A DNA stretch of 64,000 bases from CAYQDB01 sp964416195. Lineage in GTDB: Bacteria; Zixibacteria; MSB-5A5; GN15; FEB-12. The stretch spans positions 62,001 through 126,000 of the forward strand of contig CAYQDB010000009.1 in assembly GCA_964416195.1 (NCBI GenBank). The letters run 5' to 3'. Below, piece by piece: positions 42,854-52,151 of the stretch. Every line of letters begins with the position of its first letter. Positions within the stretch are counted from its first letter, which is position 1. The notes below the pieces were generated by a model. The model was not told the origin of the DNA. It did not search any database and was given only the letters and a program-made list of their open reading frames with translations. The position numbers were made by a program, and so were the translations under genes.

Positions 42854-43308
42854 TTGACAAGTGCCCCCCAGAACGGGAAGAGTTTGTGCTGGACTATCTC
42901 GATCAGCGGTTTGGCCTCAAGCGGTATCTCTTCGATGGCTATTCGCTCTATGCCGGGTCCAACGGCAGGGTCTTCCTTGGACCGCAGGCGGTCTTTGATC
43001 TGTCTTTGGGTGAGACAATCGGCATACTGATAGCGCGGGTTCACAAAGGAGTCAAACCGTCAAGTATGCTGTTTCAAGTATTTGGCAGGCATGTCAAACG
43101 TAATATCGTTGTTCTCGATCGGTCACAGGCACAAAGCTACCTCAGGGGAGACGATTTGGAGCTGTCCCCAGACGAGATCGCCGATGCGACCCGTGGCTAC
43201 GTGATGCTCACCTATCTCAATGAGCCGATTGCGTGTGGACTTCTGAAGGGAAATCGTATAGAAAATGTCCTGCCAAAGGCTGACCGGCTGACGGTAGAGT
43301 TTCTCTGA
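42850..43308 (+). CDS. RsmF-like PUA/C-terminal RNA-binding domain as a separate gene
   Basis: A 152-residue protein. It resembles the C-terminal domain (PUA-like, RsmF_CI/DUF7122) that follows the m5C methyltransferase in RsmF: LKRYLFDGYSLYAGSNGRVF, VLDRSQAQSYLRGDDLEL and YVMLTYLNEPIACGLLKGNR with the K-GNRIENVLPK end. The start overlaps the methyltransferase stop as ATGA, so both halves are coupled and likely work as a complex. Confidence 0.78.
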   Translation: MIDKCPPEREEFVLDYLDQRFGLKRYLFDGYSLYAGSNGRVFLGPQAVFDLSLGETIGILIARVHKGVKPSSMLFQVFGRHVKRNIVVLDRSQAQSYLRGDDLELSPDEIADATRGYVMLTYLNEPIACGLLKGNRIENVLPKADRLTVEFL

Positions 43309-43324
43309 CGATCAGTAATTGACG

Positions 43325-43924
43325 CTATCGGCGGCGAAACCACAGGTAATGAATAGCCCGTCCCTCCGCGCGCCATTTCATTTCGAAGAAGGTCGGTTCG
43401 TAATCGGCAAGCACTGAACCATCAACAAACGGTGAACCCATATTATGCAGCAATGCAACCTGGGTCGCGTTTTCAACCACCCATACGGCATAGAACGTAA
43501 CGTCCGTAGCAATAAAGAGATCCCCTCCCGGTCTCAGGAACCGAGCCAGTAAGGAGAGGAAGTCTATGTTGAGCAAGCGCTTTGGGGCGTGGCGCTTCTT
43601 TGGCCAGGGATCGGGAAAAAGAACGTATATCTTTTCAAACATATTCTCGGCGAAGTATCTGGGCAGAACAATACGGGCGTCCCCTTGTATCAGGAGGATG
43701 TTCACCAGGCCTTTTTTCTCAATACGGGGGATCAGCTTGTGGTAGCGTTTTTTACCCAGTTCGATGGCGACAAATTTTTCGGCTGGGGACACCGCCGCCA
43801 GTGACAGCAGCAAATCTCCACGCCCCGGCCCTACTTCCAGAACATTGCCGGTAAACTCATCCGGTTTCTTCGGGTAAAAGAGCACATCCTTCGTTGACTC
43901 GAATTCCCAGGGAAAAAATTTCAT
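43325..43924 (-). CDS. trmB: tRNA (guanine-N7-)-methyltransferase
   Basis: Adds m7G to position 46 of tRNAs. The 199-residue protein has the SAM motif LEVGPGRGDLLLSLA, FVAIELGKKRYHK, and the signature LFPDPWPKKRH, then LNIDFLSLLARFLRPGG. Short relative to some homologues but complete. Convergent with the preceding operon; no hairpin seen in the 16-base gap. Confidence 0.95.
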   Translation of the reverse strand: MKFFPWEFESTKDVLFYPKKPDEFTGNVLEVGPGRGDLLLSLAAVSPAEKFVAIELGKKRYHKLIPRIEKKGLVNILLIQGDARIVLPRYFAENMFEKIYVLFPDPWPKKRHAPKRLLNIDFLSLLARFLRPGGDLFIATDVTFYAVWVVENATQVALLHNMGSPFVDGSVLADYEPTFFEMKWRAEGRAIHYLWFRRR

Positions 43925-43953
43925 ATTTATACTCTGTGGTCAGTGTATGTTTT

Positions 43954-44075
43954 GAAGCTGTCACAAAAATGGTGTGGACTCGCGTAGGTGGCGGCCCTAT
44001 GTCGCCACAAGTCTTTGTGCCGGGCGGAGACAAGCCCCGCCCCTACGCGACTCTATGGCCTCTTGGGACAACCTC
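43954..44075. mobile_element. MITE-like element, copy B (degenerate ends)
   Basis: About 122 bases. The ends GAAGCTGTCACAAAAA (43954-43969) and the reverse complement of 44059-44075 (GAGGTTGTCCCAAG) match each other and copy A imperfectly. The inside carries the same kind of GC-rich word (CCCGCCCCTACGCG). Probably a relative of copy A; support is weaker. Confidence 0.4.
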
Positions 44076-44425
44076 TCTTCGTATGCTGACTCCTTATACC
44101 TCCAGGCTTTACTATACACAATTGATTTCTCATTGCAAACCGGCAAGCCGGTTTTGTCGATCCCAGTTGCGCAACTCTTTCGTTGGGAGGAGATCGTCAC
44201 AACCACCTGCGGCGGGTTCGCGATGACGGTATTGCGACCGGGTGGCATCCCCAAGAAAACCCCATTTTTTGTTGCTTTCGGTTTTAAGCATTGTTATTAT
44301 CCTGCGTAAACGGGTAAGCGCGAAGTGTGAGAGTTGTATACATGACCCGTTTTTACATAGATGTCGCAGTGTGAGAGGTGGCCTGTTACGGGAAAATAAA
44401 CTAATTTCGCCCCTTCTTTTTAACC

Positions 44426-44454
44426 TTGACACGCTATTGGCGACAGTTTATTTT
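44426..44454 (+). promoter_or_regulatory. Promoter of the 1288-residue lipoprotein gene
   Basis: TTGACA (44426-44431), 17 bases, TATTTT (44449-44454). The leader to the ATG is about 270 bases, unusually long. Confidence 0.6.
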
Positions 44455-44732
44455 ATCAGCCACTTTCGGCGGTGAGCGATGTATAAAACGGATTATGGCA
44501 TAAGAGCTTAGGCAATACTGCCGATAGAAAACAAAGAGTAGGTTAGAAAAAGGATTTTTCACCAAGTTGAAGGAGGTTTTGTAAAATCGTGGGAGGACCA
44601 AGTCCGTAGCGATCATCACACAAAAATGTTGAGACAAAATTCACATGGACTTAACGGCGAAGGTGCTATTCGCCGTGGTGTGAAACCGAAGATGCACTTA
44701 TTAACTAAACACAATAATCAAGGAGTTGAAGC
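44455..44732 (+). other. Long structured 5' leader
   Basis: Contains an 8-bp perfect hairpin (44654-44676, ACGGCGAA/TTCGCCGT, loop 7) and a distal 7-bp pairing CGGCGGT with ACTGCCG near 44468 and 44520. No U-tract follows, so it is not a terminator. No known riboswitch consensus recognised. It may affect mRNA stability or translation. Confidence 0.4.
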
Positions 44733-47700
44733 ATGAAGCGAAGCTCGAAGTTCCTGTTGCTGCTTGCAATTATCATGAGCGGCATTGTAGGAGTTTACTT
44801 CATTGGTTGTGAAGGGGACAACACAACCATCAACGAGCCCACCCCGCCGGACAAGGTCATCGGCTCCGTCCACGGTGTAATAGCGAGCGACTTTGACAAT
44901 ATCCCTCTGGCGAACGTGCAGGTCTGGTGGGTTAGCAGCGGTGAGACCCACACCGTTACCTCAGACTCTATGGGTTACTATATCACGGACGATATCCTTG
45001 TCTCGGGTGAATATGAAATGACCTACTCGGTGAACGGATACGCCGTTGCCAGAGAGACGGCGACAATTCCCACCGTGGAAGCGTTGCGAGGGGAACCCGG
45101 TACACCTGTCTCCGGGGATATCCCCTGGAGCGAGACGGAGGATATCTATCTTCTTCCTCTCAACGCCAATCTTACCGGCAAGGTTTACACGGCTCTGCCC
45201 AATCCGGCTCCGGGAAAGGATGACGAGACCCCGGTCGCAGCCGGTGATTCCAGTAATCTCGTGTCACCGGTGGCCAATGTCGAAGTTATTCTTGACTATG
45301 GGTATGACATTGTTCCCAACAGGTATCAAGCGTTCACTGACCAGAACGGTCAATACACCTTCACCAATGTACCATGGGCGTCTGCCCTGGTTCAAGTGGT
45401 GGTGATGCCGTTTACGGTTGGTGATTCGTCCTATGCAACGACAACGGCAGACGTCAACCTGGTTCACAACGGCACCGCCACACAGCCGAATATCTATGCC
45501 ACGCTTGACTGCACTGAGCTGCCGCAGGTGCTGAAGACAAACTTCAGTCAGTATGTTGATTTCCATTATGATTCGCTTTTGAGAGTTACTTTCTCAGAGC
45601 CGATGGATACCTTTTCCTTCGACGTGACTCTGGACCCTGCCGGTGATACCGCCTGGTCCTACACGCTGGCGTGGTCGTTGAGCAACCAGGTCCTGGAGAT
45701 TGACCCGGTAATGACCCTGATGACGGACGTCGAGTACGAATTAGGCCTTGATGGTCAATCGAAAGACGGCTGCCCGTTGCCCTCGACGACCCGTAGTTTC
45801 ACCGTGCTCGACGGTATCGTGCTCTTATCCACCAACCTGGAGAGGGCTCCCACTCATTTTGACCAGTTCCCGATCGACTCTGTCATTAGATTGAATTTCG
45901 ACATGGTGCCGGTGATTGACCCGCTTTACGGCTGGATAACTCTGACAGACGTGACTGACTCGATAACTCCGATGACTTACCCGGTTGCGTTTGATAGCAC
46001 GGTCAATGGTAACAGCATTGTCATCACGCCGAGTGACTCACTTGAGCGCAGCCACAAGTATGAGCTGTGCTACAAGATTCATTCGAACATCGAGGGTGAC
46101 TATGTTAACGGCTGCATCGATTTCTTTACTGAGGTTAACACAACTCCTCCGCCACAGGTGACCGGCTTTGCGGTTGATGTGGGTCTTATGCAGCTGGTTG
46201 ATTCTACCAGTTGGCCAATTGACTGGAATGACACTTTGATTGGCTTCCGCTGGAACACTGTGCAGCAGGCCGATAGCTTCAAGATTTACGCCAAGGATAA
46301 TAAGGCCAACTCCGACTTCATCCAGATTGAAGTTGTTCCCTGTTCTGAGCACTTGCAATATCAGTTTGATACATTATATCTGCCTTCTCAGTTTGATCTT
46401 TACCCGAATGACGGCATCCAGACTCCGTTCTCAGACGGTACAGAAGTAACTTTCGCAATTCGGGCATGGAATAATGCCGGTCTGGGGCCATTCTCGACAT
46501 CGATTACTCTTGCAGACGTTGTCGCGCCTGTGTTCAATGTTGTGCAGGTCAGCGGCAGCGCCGACAATACAACGGGCGGTTCCGACGTGACTGATACCAT
46601 CAGTCTTGATCGCTCTCTCGAATATGTGCAGGCGACCAACAACCCGGTCTTCTCTTTTGTAGAGGATGGCGGGGATGAGGCCTATGCGCTGTCTTCCACC
46701 GATGTTACTTGGACATGGAACAACTCGTACCGCGAAGACACCAGCGCTTATATCACCGTTCCTGCCGGCATGTGCGGCGCGGGTGACTCGCTGAAGGTAA
46801 CCATTTACGATAACTCCGGCAACAGCAGTTCATATACGTGGAAACTGCGGCCATACATCACGATCACCAATCCGGTGGCTACCACAACCGATTTCGAAGC
46901 GCCGAGCCATACGGTGGCCTGGACAATCGCTCAGGCTACCGGCGCGACGCAGATCAACTGGATCGACTACATGGTGACCTTCGACAACGGAACGACCTTT
47001 ATCGACAGCGTGGGCAACTTCGGTAATGGAACCGGCGGCGGCAGTAACACTGCGACTTTAGACGACACGCTGTATTCCACCACCGCCCGCGTGGGAATCA
47101 TGAATCACAGCGGCGGCAATATCTGGTACAGTGAGACCTTCACTTACAACGGTATCCTCCTGACCAGCCCTGATTCTGCGACCTATGCAGATTCCACGCC
47201 GATCTACGATGCGCTGGGTACGGATTCGACCTTGATTCCGCTCGCCTGGAATTCGGCCGGTGTCGATACGGTCGTAATCTGGTACAACGCCGATGCTTGT
47301 GGCTGGACAGCGTTCGATACGGTTGCTAACACCGGAACGTATAGCTTCTGGCCTCCTGATCGTGGCGGCGACTACGCCTGCCAGGTGAGAGTCAGCGACT
47401 ATGATGCCAACTTCCACCCGTGGGATTACACTACGTGGGACTTTGACGTGACGCACGACTATCTCACAATCACTTTCCCGGCTGCTTCCGATGATATCGA
47501 AGGCGGCGCCGACACCACTGTCGGCTGGACGAAGGTTGGTGAGGAGACTCAGAACGTCATCGTTCAGTATTCGCGTAACCTGGGAGCCACCTGGGTTGAT
47601 ATTGCGAATCCGACTCCGAACCTCGATACGGTGACCTGGAGTGTCGGCGCTAACGTACCGGCTCATCCTGATTCCGGCATGCTTCGCATCCGCGACAGCC

Positions 47701-48599
47701 ATGGCCTGAACACTCTGGATTCGGTCGGTCCGTTCTCGATCTCCGGTCTGACTATCACCGCTCCCGACGGTAGTGAGGAGTGGCTGGTTGGAGACGGCAA
47801 GACCATCACCTGGGATACCTTCAACACGGCTGGTGTCGGCAATGTTGCGATATACTACTCCACTACTGATTGGGCTGATTCTATACTAATTGTGGCGAGC
47901 ACTGCTAACGACGGGTCCTATCTCTGGACTGTAGATCCTACCACATCGACCAACGCTCAGGTTGGGGTGTATGGCAGCAATCATAGTGTTGGAGATCACA
48001 GCAGCACCTTCACCATTGCCGGTGTGACAGTTACGTATCCCAACGGTGCTGAGAACTTAGCTGTTGGTTCCTCTGCCAACATTACCTGGACCACAATCGG
48101 CACCATTGCCAACGTGGATATCCAGTATTCGGTCGACGGTGGACTATGGACCAACATTACCACTGATCTTGCGAATGCAGGTACCTACACATGGCCTTCG
48201 ATCCCGAACAATCCGTCCAGCAACGTGAAAGTACGGGTTAAAAAGGCGGGAGTAGACCTCGGCTCTGATGCCAGTAACAACCCGTTTACTATTTCCGGTA
48301 TCATCATTGCCCAGCCTGCTGCTGGAGTGACGTGGAATATCGGCACCGCCTACAACATTACATGGACCAAGATTGGGTTGATCGGTAACGTCATCATTGA
48401 GTACTCAAAAGACGGTGGTACCGTTTGGATTACGGTTCCAGGAGCCAGTACGGTCAATCCCGATCTTGGAACCTTCAATTGGAACCTGATTGCGGGTGAC
48501 TTCCCCAGTCCTCCGTATCCCAATTGCCGAGTTCGGATTACAGAGATATCGGTACCGACTGTGCACTACTTGAACGGTGGTAACTTCACGATCCAGTAA
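44733..48599 (+). CDS. Giant surface lipoprotein with carboxypeptidase-regulatory and Ig-like repeats
   Basis: A 1288-residue lipoprotein (lipobox YFIGC, Cys26). Carboxypeptidase regulatory-like domains lie near residues 45-105 (VHGVIASDFDNIPLANVQVW) and 145-240. Bacterial Ig-like (Big_5 type) domains follow near 265-480, a fibronectin-like domain near 490-585, and from about 850 a row of repeats of the GPI-anchored/Kre9-like kind (WLVGDGKTITWDTFNTAG, SVGANVPAHPDSGMLRIRDS). Probably a stalk or adhesin on the outer membrane. The first gene after the structured leader, closed by a strong terminator. No enzyme motif. Confidence 0.82.
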   Translation: MKRSSKFLLLLAIIMSGIVGVYFIGCEGDNTTINEPTPPDKVIGSVHGVIASDFDNIPLANVQVWWVSSGETHTVTSDSMGYYITDDILVSGEYEMTYSVNGYAVARETATIPTVEALRGEPGTPVSGDIPWSETEDIYLLPLNANLTGKVYTALPNPAPGKDDETPVAAGDSSNLVSPVANVEVILDYGYDIVPNRYQAFTDQNGQYTFTNVPWASALVQVVVMPFTVGDSSYATTTADVNLVHNGTATQPNIYATLDCTELPQVLKTNFSQYVDFHYDSLLRVTFSEPMDTFSFDVTLDPAGDTAWSYTLAWSLSNQVLEIDPVMTLMTDVEYELGLDGQSKDGCPLPSTTRSFTVLDGIVLLSTNLERAPTHFDQFPIDSVIRLNFDMVPVIDPLYGWITLTDVTDSITPMTYPVAFDSTVNGNSIVITPSDSLERSHKYELCYKIHSNIEGDYVNGCIDFFTEVNTTPPPQVTGFAVDVGLMQLVDSTSWPIDWNDTLIGFRWNTVQQADSFKIYAKDNKANSDFIQIEVVPCSEHLQYQFDTLYLPSQFDLYPNDGIQTPFSDGTEVTFAIRAWNNAGLGPFSTSITLADVVAPVFNVVQVSGSADNTTGGSDVTDTISLDRSLEYVQATNNPVFSFVEDGGDEAYALSSTDVTWTWNNSYREDTSAYITVPAGMCGAGDSLKVTIYDNSGNSSSYTWKLRPYITITNPVATTTDFEAPSHTVAWTIAQATGATQINWIDYMVTFDNGTTFIDSVGNFGNGTGGGSNTATLDDTLYSTTARVGIMNHSGGNIWYSETFTYNGILLTSPDSATYADSTPIYDALGTDSTLIPLAWNSAGVDTVVIWYNADACGWTAFDTVANTGTYSFWPPDRGGDYACQVRVSDYDANFHPWDYTTWDFDVTHDYLTITFPAASDDIEGGADTTVGWTKVGEETQNVIVQYSRNLGATWVDIANPTPNLDTVTWSVGANVPAHPDSGMLRIRDSHGLNTLDSVGPFSISGLTITAPDGSEEWLVGDGKTITWDTFNTAGVGNVAIYYSTTDWADSILIVASTANDGSYLWTVDPTTSTNAQVGVYGSNHSVGDHSSTFTIAGVTVTYPNGAENLAVGSSANITWTTIGTIANVDIQYSVDGGLWTNITTDLANAGTYTWPSIPNNPSSNVKVRVKKAGVDLGSDASNNPFTISGIIIAQPAAGVTWNIGTAYNITWTKIGLIGNVIIEYSKDGGTVWITVPGASTVNPDLGTFNWNLIAGDFPSPPYPNCRVRITEISVPTVHYLNGGNFTIQ

Positions 48600-48627
48600 C
48601 CTGATCCGGTAATCTTAGACCATTATG

Positions 48628-48664
48628 CCGGGGATTGACTCAAGTCAGTCCCCGGTTTTATTTT
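48628..48664 (+). terminator. Rho-independent terminator after the surface lipoprotein
   Basis: CCGGGGATTGACT and AGTCAGTCCCCGG pair almost perfectly around a short loop, followed by TTTTATTTT. It begins 29 bases past the stop. Confidence 0.92.
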
Positions 48665-48772
48665 GGGTGAAAACCATGATGGTTCGCAGCTATCACTAAT
48701 AACTCACAAACCTTACGAAGCGCTTCATTGTGAATCTGTCGCAGGCGAAGTCAGGGACTAATGAGACCAATC

Positions 48773-49624
48773 TTATTTTGTCTTCACCAATCCGCGCAGG
48801 ATTCTCAGGTTTTCGATATCCTCGGCGAGGTCTTCGCCCTTAGGGGTCTCGAGGATCATCGGGATTTTCTTGAGCCGCCTGTCATTGACGATATTGCGAA
48901 AGCCGTCCAGCCCGATGAACCCCTTGCCGATGTGTTCATGGCGGTCACGTCGGGAACCAAGCTCCTTCTTACTGTCATTGATGTGGATGATTCTCAGACG
49001 GTCAAGGCCGATGATCTCGTTGAATGATTTCGTCGTTTTTTTATAGCCATTGGGATCAACCAGCTCATATCCGGCGGTAAAGATGTGACAAGTATCCAGG
49101 CAAACGCCAATTTTGTCTTTGTTTTCCACACGGTCAATCATGTAGGCCAGTTGCTCGAAGGTGTAGCCGAGGTTGGATCCCTGGCCGGCGGTGGCTTCAA
49201 GCAGGAGGGTAACATTGTTATCGGTGAGCTCATCAAAGAGCCGGTTTATGTTGTCGGTTATCTTGTTCATTCCGGTCTCTTCGCCGGAGCCGACATGCGA
49301 GCCGGGGTGCATCACCAGGTTGGGGATTTTCAAGACTTCGCAGCGCTCCATCTCTTCTTTAAGCGACTGGTGCGATTTCTCGTTCAACGCCGAGTCCGGG
49401 GAGGCGATATTAATGAGGTAGCTGGTGTGAGATGTAGCTACGGTGACGCCGGTCTCTTCGATTAATTCAAAGAACTTGTCAATATCATCCGGTTTGAGTT
49501 CAGCGGCCCGCCACTGGTTGTTGGACTTGTTGAACATCTGGATGGTGTCGCAGGTGGCCTGCTTTCCACGCTCGATCGCCTTGTGGACTCCGCCCGCTAT
49601 TGACTCATGGGCACCAAAAAGCAT
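48773..49624 (-). CDS. nfo: Endonuclease IV
   Basis: AP endonuclease for base-excision repair, a TIM-barrel with three zinc ions. The 283-residue protein has the family order: SYLINIASPD, LVMHPGSH, ATAGQGSNLGYTFEQLAY, then VCLDTCHIFTAGYEL and IIHINDSKKELGSRRDRHEH. All zinc-binding His/Glu/Asp positions seem to be present. Confidence 0.96.
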   Translation of the reverse strand: MLFGAHESIAGGVHKAIERGKQATCDTIQMFNKSNNQWRAAELKPDDIDKFFELIEETGVTVATSHTSYLINIASPDSALNEKSHQSLKEEMERCEVLKIPNLVMHPGSHVGSGEETGMNKITDNINRLFDELTDNNVTLLLEATAGQGSNLGYTFEQLAYMIDRVENKDKIGVCLDTCHIFTAGYELVDPNGYKKTTKSFNEIIGLDRLRIIHINDSKKELGSRRDRHEHIGKGFIGLDGFRNIVNDRRLKKIPMILETPKGEDLAEDIENLRILRGLVKTK

Positions 49625-49728
49625 ACTACCTCGTTATCTACAGGTATTCGGTTATCCACTAAAGCAAGATAAACTATTGTTAAAGCCAGAACAATACGGG
49701 ATTATCCGGGTCGCACACAGAGTTGCTC

Positions 49729-50571
49729 TCACTCTATGTCGAACGTTACGCTGAAACCGTAGACGAAATCCAGCACCTCGGACAGGTCGTCATCGAGAGG
49801 GAACCGGAAGTTCAATCCAGGTCTGATGATTCCAAAATCGGCGTAGCCGGCTAATCCCATTTGATGCACAGTGCGCTCTCCGAAATCGAGATCGCTCTGG
49901 GTGGTTAACAGACGACCGGTGAAGCCGCTACCGATACCCGCACTGGCTGACCTGTACCACAGCTCTAAATTGTAGTCGATATACATCTCCGGGGCTCCTC
50001 CACCATTAGTGGGAACCATGAAGCTTCCTCCCATAGTAAACGAGAATGAAGTCCCACCCCGGGACGAGAATCGGTACCCGCCGCTGGCCAGAAGAGTAAA
50101 TAGATTCGGTATGAATGCTTCAAATCTGTCAAAGCTGGTGAAGATGCCAATTGTCGCGGCGTTGAACCTGTCATCCTGGGCGAGTGGTAGACGGATGCCG
50201 AAGTTCGCAATGGCAACGGCTGACAGTCTTCTTTCTGGGCTTGTAACTCTGAGGCCAATGTATGGGTTCCCAATGATGTTTTGATCCAGGTAATAGCTTG
50301 ATATGTTATCTATGTCATACCGCGCGAACGGGAATTCAACGACAAGAGCAGTCATCTGAGTCAGCGAAAAACTCCCGGACAGAAACCATGCTGAGTTCAG
50401 CAGAGAGAAGTCTCTGTCTCTGTCGAATTTTGCCTTGTGAGCCTCTAACGATATCTCTCTTTCTCCATACGTGTGCAACCAATAGTGCTGCGAGGCCACT
50501 GGTTCCGTAAGTCCAAAGAACGTCAAAACCAGTATCATTGCGATCGATGATATAACAGCTTTAATGTTCAT
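49729..50571 (-). CDS. Predicted outer-membrane beta-barrel protein
   Basis: A 280-residue protein. A signal peptide (KAVISSIAMILVLTFFGLTE) is followed by alternating strands with aromatic girdles (SLTQMTALVVEFPFARYD, GGTSFSFTMGGSFMVPT) and a final strand ending in aromatic-rich GFSVTFDIE. Reads as an outer membrane barrel without a recognised family. The ATG at 50571 is chosen over one at 50589. No partner gene identified. Confidence 0.65.
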   Translation of the reverse strand: MNIKAVISSIAMILVLTFFGLTEPVASQHYWLHTYGEREISLEAHKAKFDRDRDFSLLNSAWFLSGSFSLTQMTALVVEFPFARYDIDNISSYYLDQNIIGNPYIGLRVTSPERRLSAVAIANFGIRLPLAQDDRFNAATIGIFTSFDRFEAFIPNLFTLLASGGYRFSSRGGTSFSFTMGGSFMVPTNGGGAPEMYIDYNLELWYRSASAGIGSGFTGRLLTTQSDLDFGERTVHQMGLAGYADFGIIRPGLNFRFPLDDDLSEVLDFVYGFSVTFDIE

Positions 50572-50851
50572 CACTATTACTACCCTCATATTGTGCGAAA
50601 ACCATTTAATATCCTTAAAAATAGAGAAATTATCAAGGTCTCAGCCTTACTTCGTTAGGTCGTGTTAAAGGTGTTCCGCTACCATAGCACACCTGCACAT
50701 AAATACTGAATTACAAGAAACATAAGAAGCGGGTTTTTATATTGCAATATCCATTTGCAGATTTGCAGGTCGGAGGGACATCACTGTATATATATATAAT
50801 GAGTGCTGGAATCTGCTGTGATTTTTGGCCGGCAGGTATTACATTGTCTGC

Positions 50852-51814
50852 ATGCGCAAGTATCTCAGCTGTATCTTGTCCATCCTGGTTATCTGTCATA
50901 GCAGTGCCTTGGCGGCCAAGTATGCCGGCGACGCCTTCTCGCTGGGTGTAGGTGGCCGTGCGCTGGCGCTGGGTGGGGCGGTAATCGCCGGGCCGTTTGA
51001 CGCCACGGCGGCCTACTGGAACCCGGCGGGTATGAACCGGCTCGATGGCCGCTATTTGGTGTTCATGCACGCGGAGACATTCGGTTCCCTTCTCAACCAT
51101 GACTATATCTCATATATAGATGCCCGAGGCCAGAGCGGGTCTCTTATTCAAGCGTTTGGTTTTTATGTCTACTATCTCGGTGGGGGCGGTATCAAGATTA
51201 CCGACACTCTTGCCAGTGGTCGTCCATTTGTCGTGCGTGAGGAATCGCACGGCGACTTCTTGTTTTCGGCGGCTATATCCGGAAGAATCGCGGGCCGGAT
51301 TGATTTTGGACTTACGGCCAAGATTATCTATCGTGACATTGGCACCGAAAGCGGCAAAGGGTTGACAGTCGACGCCGGGCTGCTCTATCAAGTCCATCGG
51401 TACATCAACCTGGGGCTGATGGTCACTGATGTCACTACCGGTTTCATCCGCTATTCAGGAAAGACCTTCGGTGACGGCCCGAACTATGAATCTATCTATC
51501 CGACGATCAAGCCGGGGATAATGGGGGAGTATTTGTATTCCGATTTTACCGGGCGTTTTGTTGCTTGCGGTGACATTAAGTTCGAGAACCTCAAGTCTGC
51601 CGCGCAGTACTGGAGCGGCCCGGTCTCACTTGATACTCATTATGGATGGGAGCTCGACTACAGAGCAATTGTCTTTGGACGTGCAGGGTTTGATATTGGG
51701 CGTTTCACTGCCGGTGGCGGACTCGATGTCCGCAACTTCACGGTCGACTTTGCCTACTTTCACCACAGCGACCTTGACGAAACCTACCGTGTAAGCGCCG
51801 GCTACCGCTTTTAG
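50852..51814 (+). CDS. PorV/UPF0164-like outer membrane protein
   Basis: A 320-residue protein. After a signal peptide (LSCILSILVICHSSALA), the mature protein begins with the family signature GDAFSLGVGGRALALGGA and then the AYWNPAGMN motif, as in PorV-type and UPF0164 barrels. In Bacteroidetes these can be part of the type IX secretion system, but no other such component is adjacent. Function may be porin or secretion accessory. Start at the ATG of 50852. Confidence 0.78.
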   Translation: MRKYLSCILSILVICHSSALAAKYAGDAFSLGVGGRALALGGAVIAGPFDATAAYWNPAGMNRLDGRYLVFMHAETFGSLLNHDYISYIDARGQSGSLIQAFGFYVYYLGGGGIKITDTLASGRPFVVREESHGDFLFSAAISGRIAGRIDFGLTAKIIYRDIGTESGKGLTVDAGLLYQVHRYINLGLMVTDVTTGFIRYSGKTFGDGPNYESIYPTIKPGIMGEYLYSDFTGRFVACGDIKFENLKSAAQYWSGPVSLDTHYGWELDYRAIVFGRAGFDIGRFTAGGGLDVRNFTVDFAYFHHSDLDETYRVSAGYRF

Positions 51815-51923
51815 CCTGCAAAGCCATTTCGTTTGGACCCAACATAAATCCAGGATCATCCGCAGTTAAAGTTAAGCAGATCAGGTAACCTTGCGGGTCT
51901 GGTCAGCAGGAGTGGGGCCGGAG

Positions 51924-52151
51924 TCAGGAAGATGTCCTACAAGCGGTCAGTATATACAACCGGTAGGGAGCCCAGTAGCACCAAATTGTCGGGTAACCTG
52001 GATCAGCATATGGATCCGGCGGAACTCCCCCATGCCCTGGGTCAATATACGCGTGAACGAGCTGCGCATGACCAGTCTGAATGGATATCCCTGTTAGGAT
52101 TCCAGCCAAGAGGAGAAAGACTAAAGTTCTGCTTCTAATTGAGCGCATCAC
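51924..52151 (-). CDS. Small secreted protein
   Basis: A 75-residue frame starting ATG at 52151, overlapping the stop of the upstream beta-propeller gene by ATGA. It has a signal-peptide-like N-terminus (RTLVFLLLAGILTGISIQTGHA), then a Pro/Gly/Tyr-rich tail (YIDPGHGGVPPDPYADPGY). No family recognised. The overlap and signal support it, but the tail is short. Confidence 0.45.
   Translation of the reverse strand: MMRSIRSRTLVFLLLAGILTGISIQTGHAQLVHAYIDPGHGGVPPDPYADPGYPTIWCYWAPYRLYILTACRTSS

Noticed and set aside
47058..47702. 214-residue minus-strand gene
   Set aside because: Lies entirely opposite the repeat region of the large lipoprotein gene; no start signal or protein likeness; a shadow frame.
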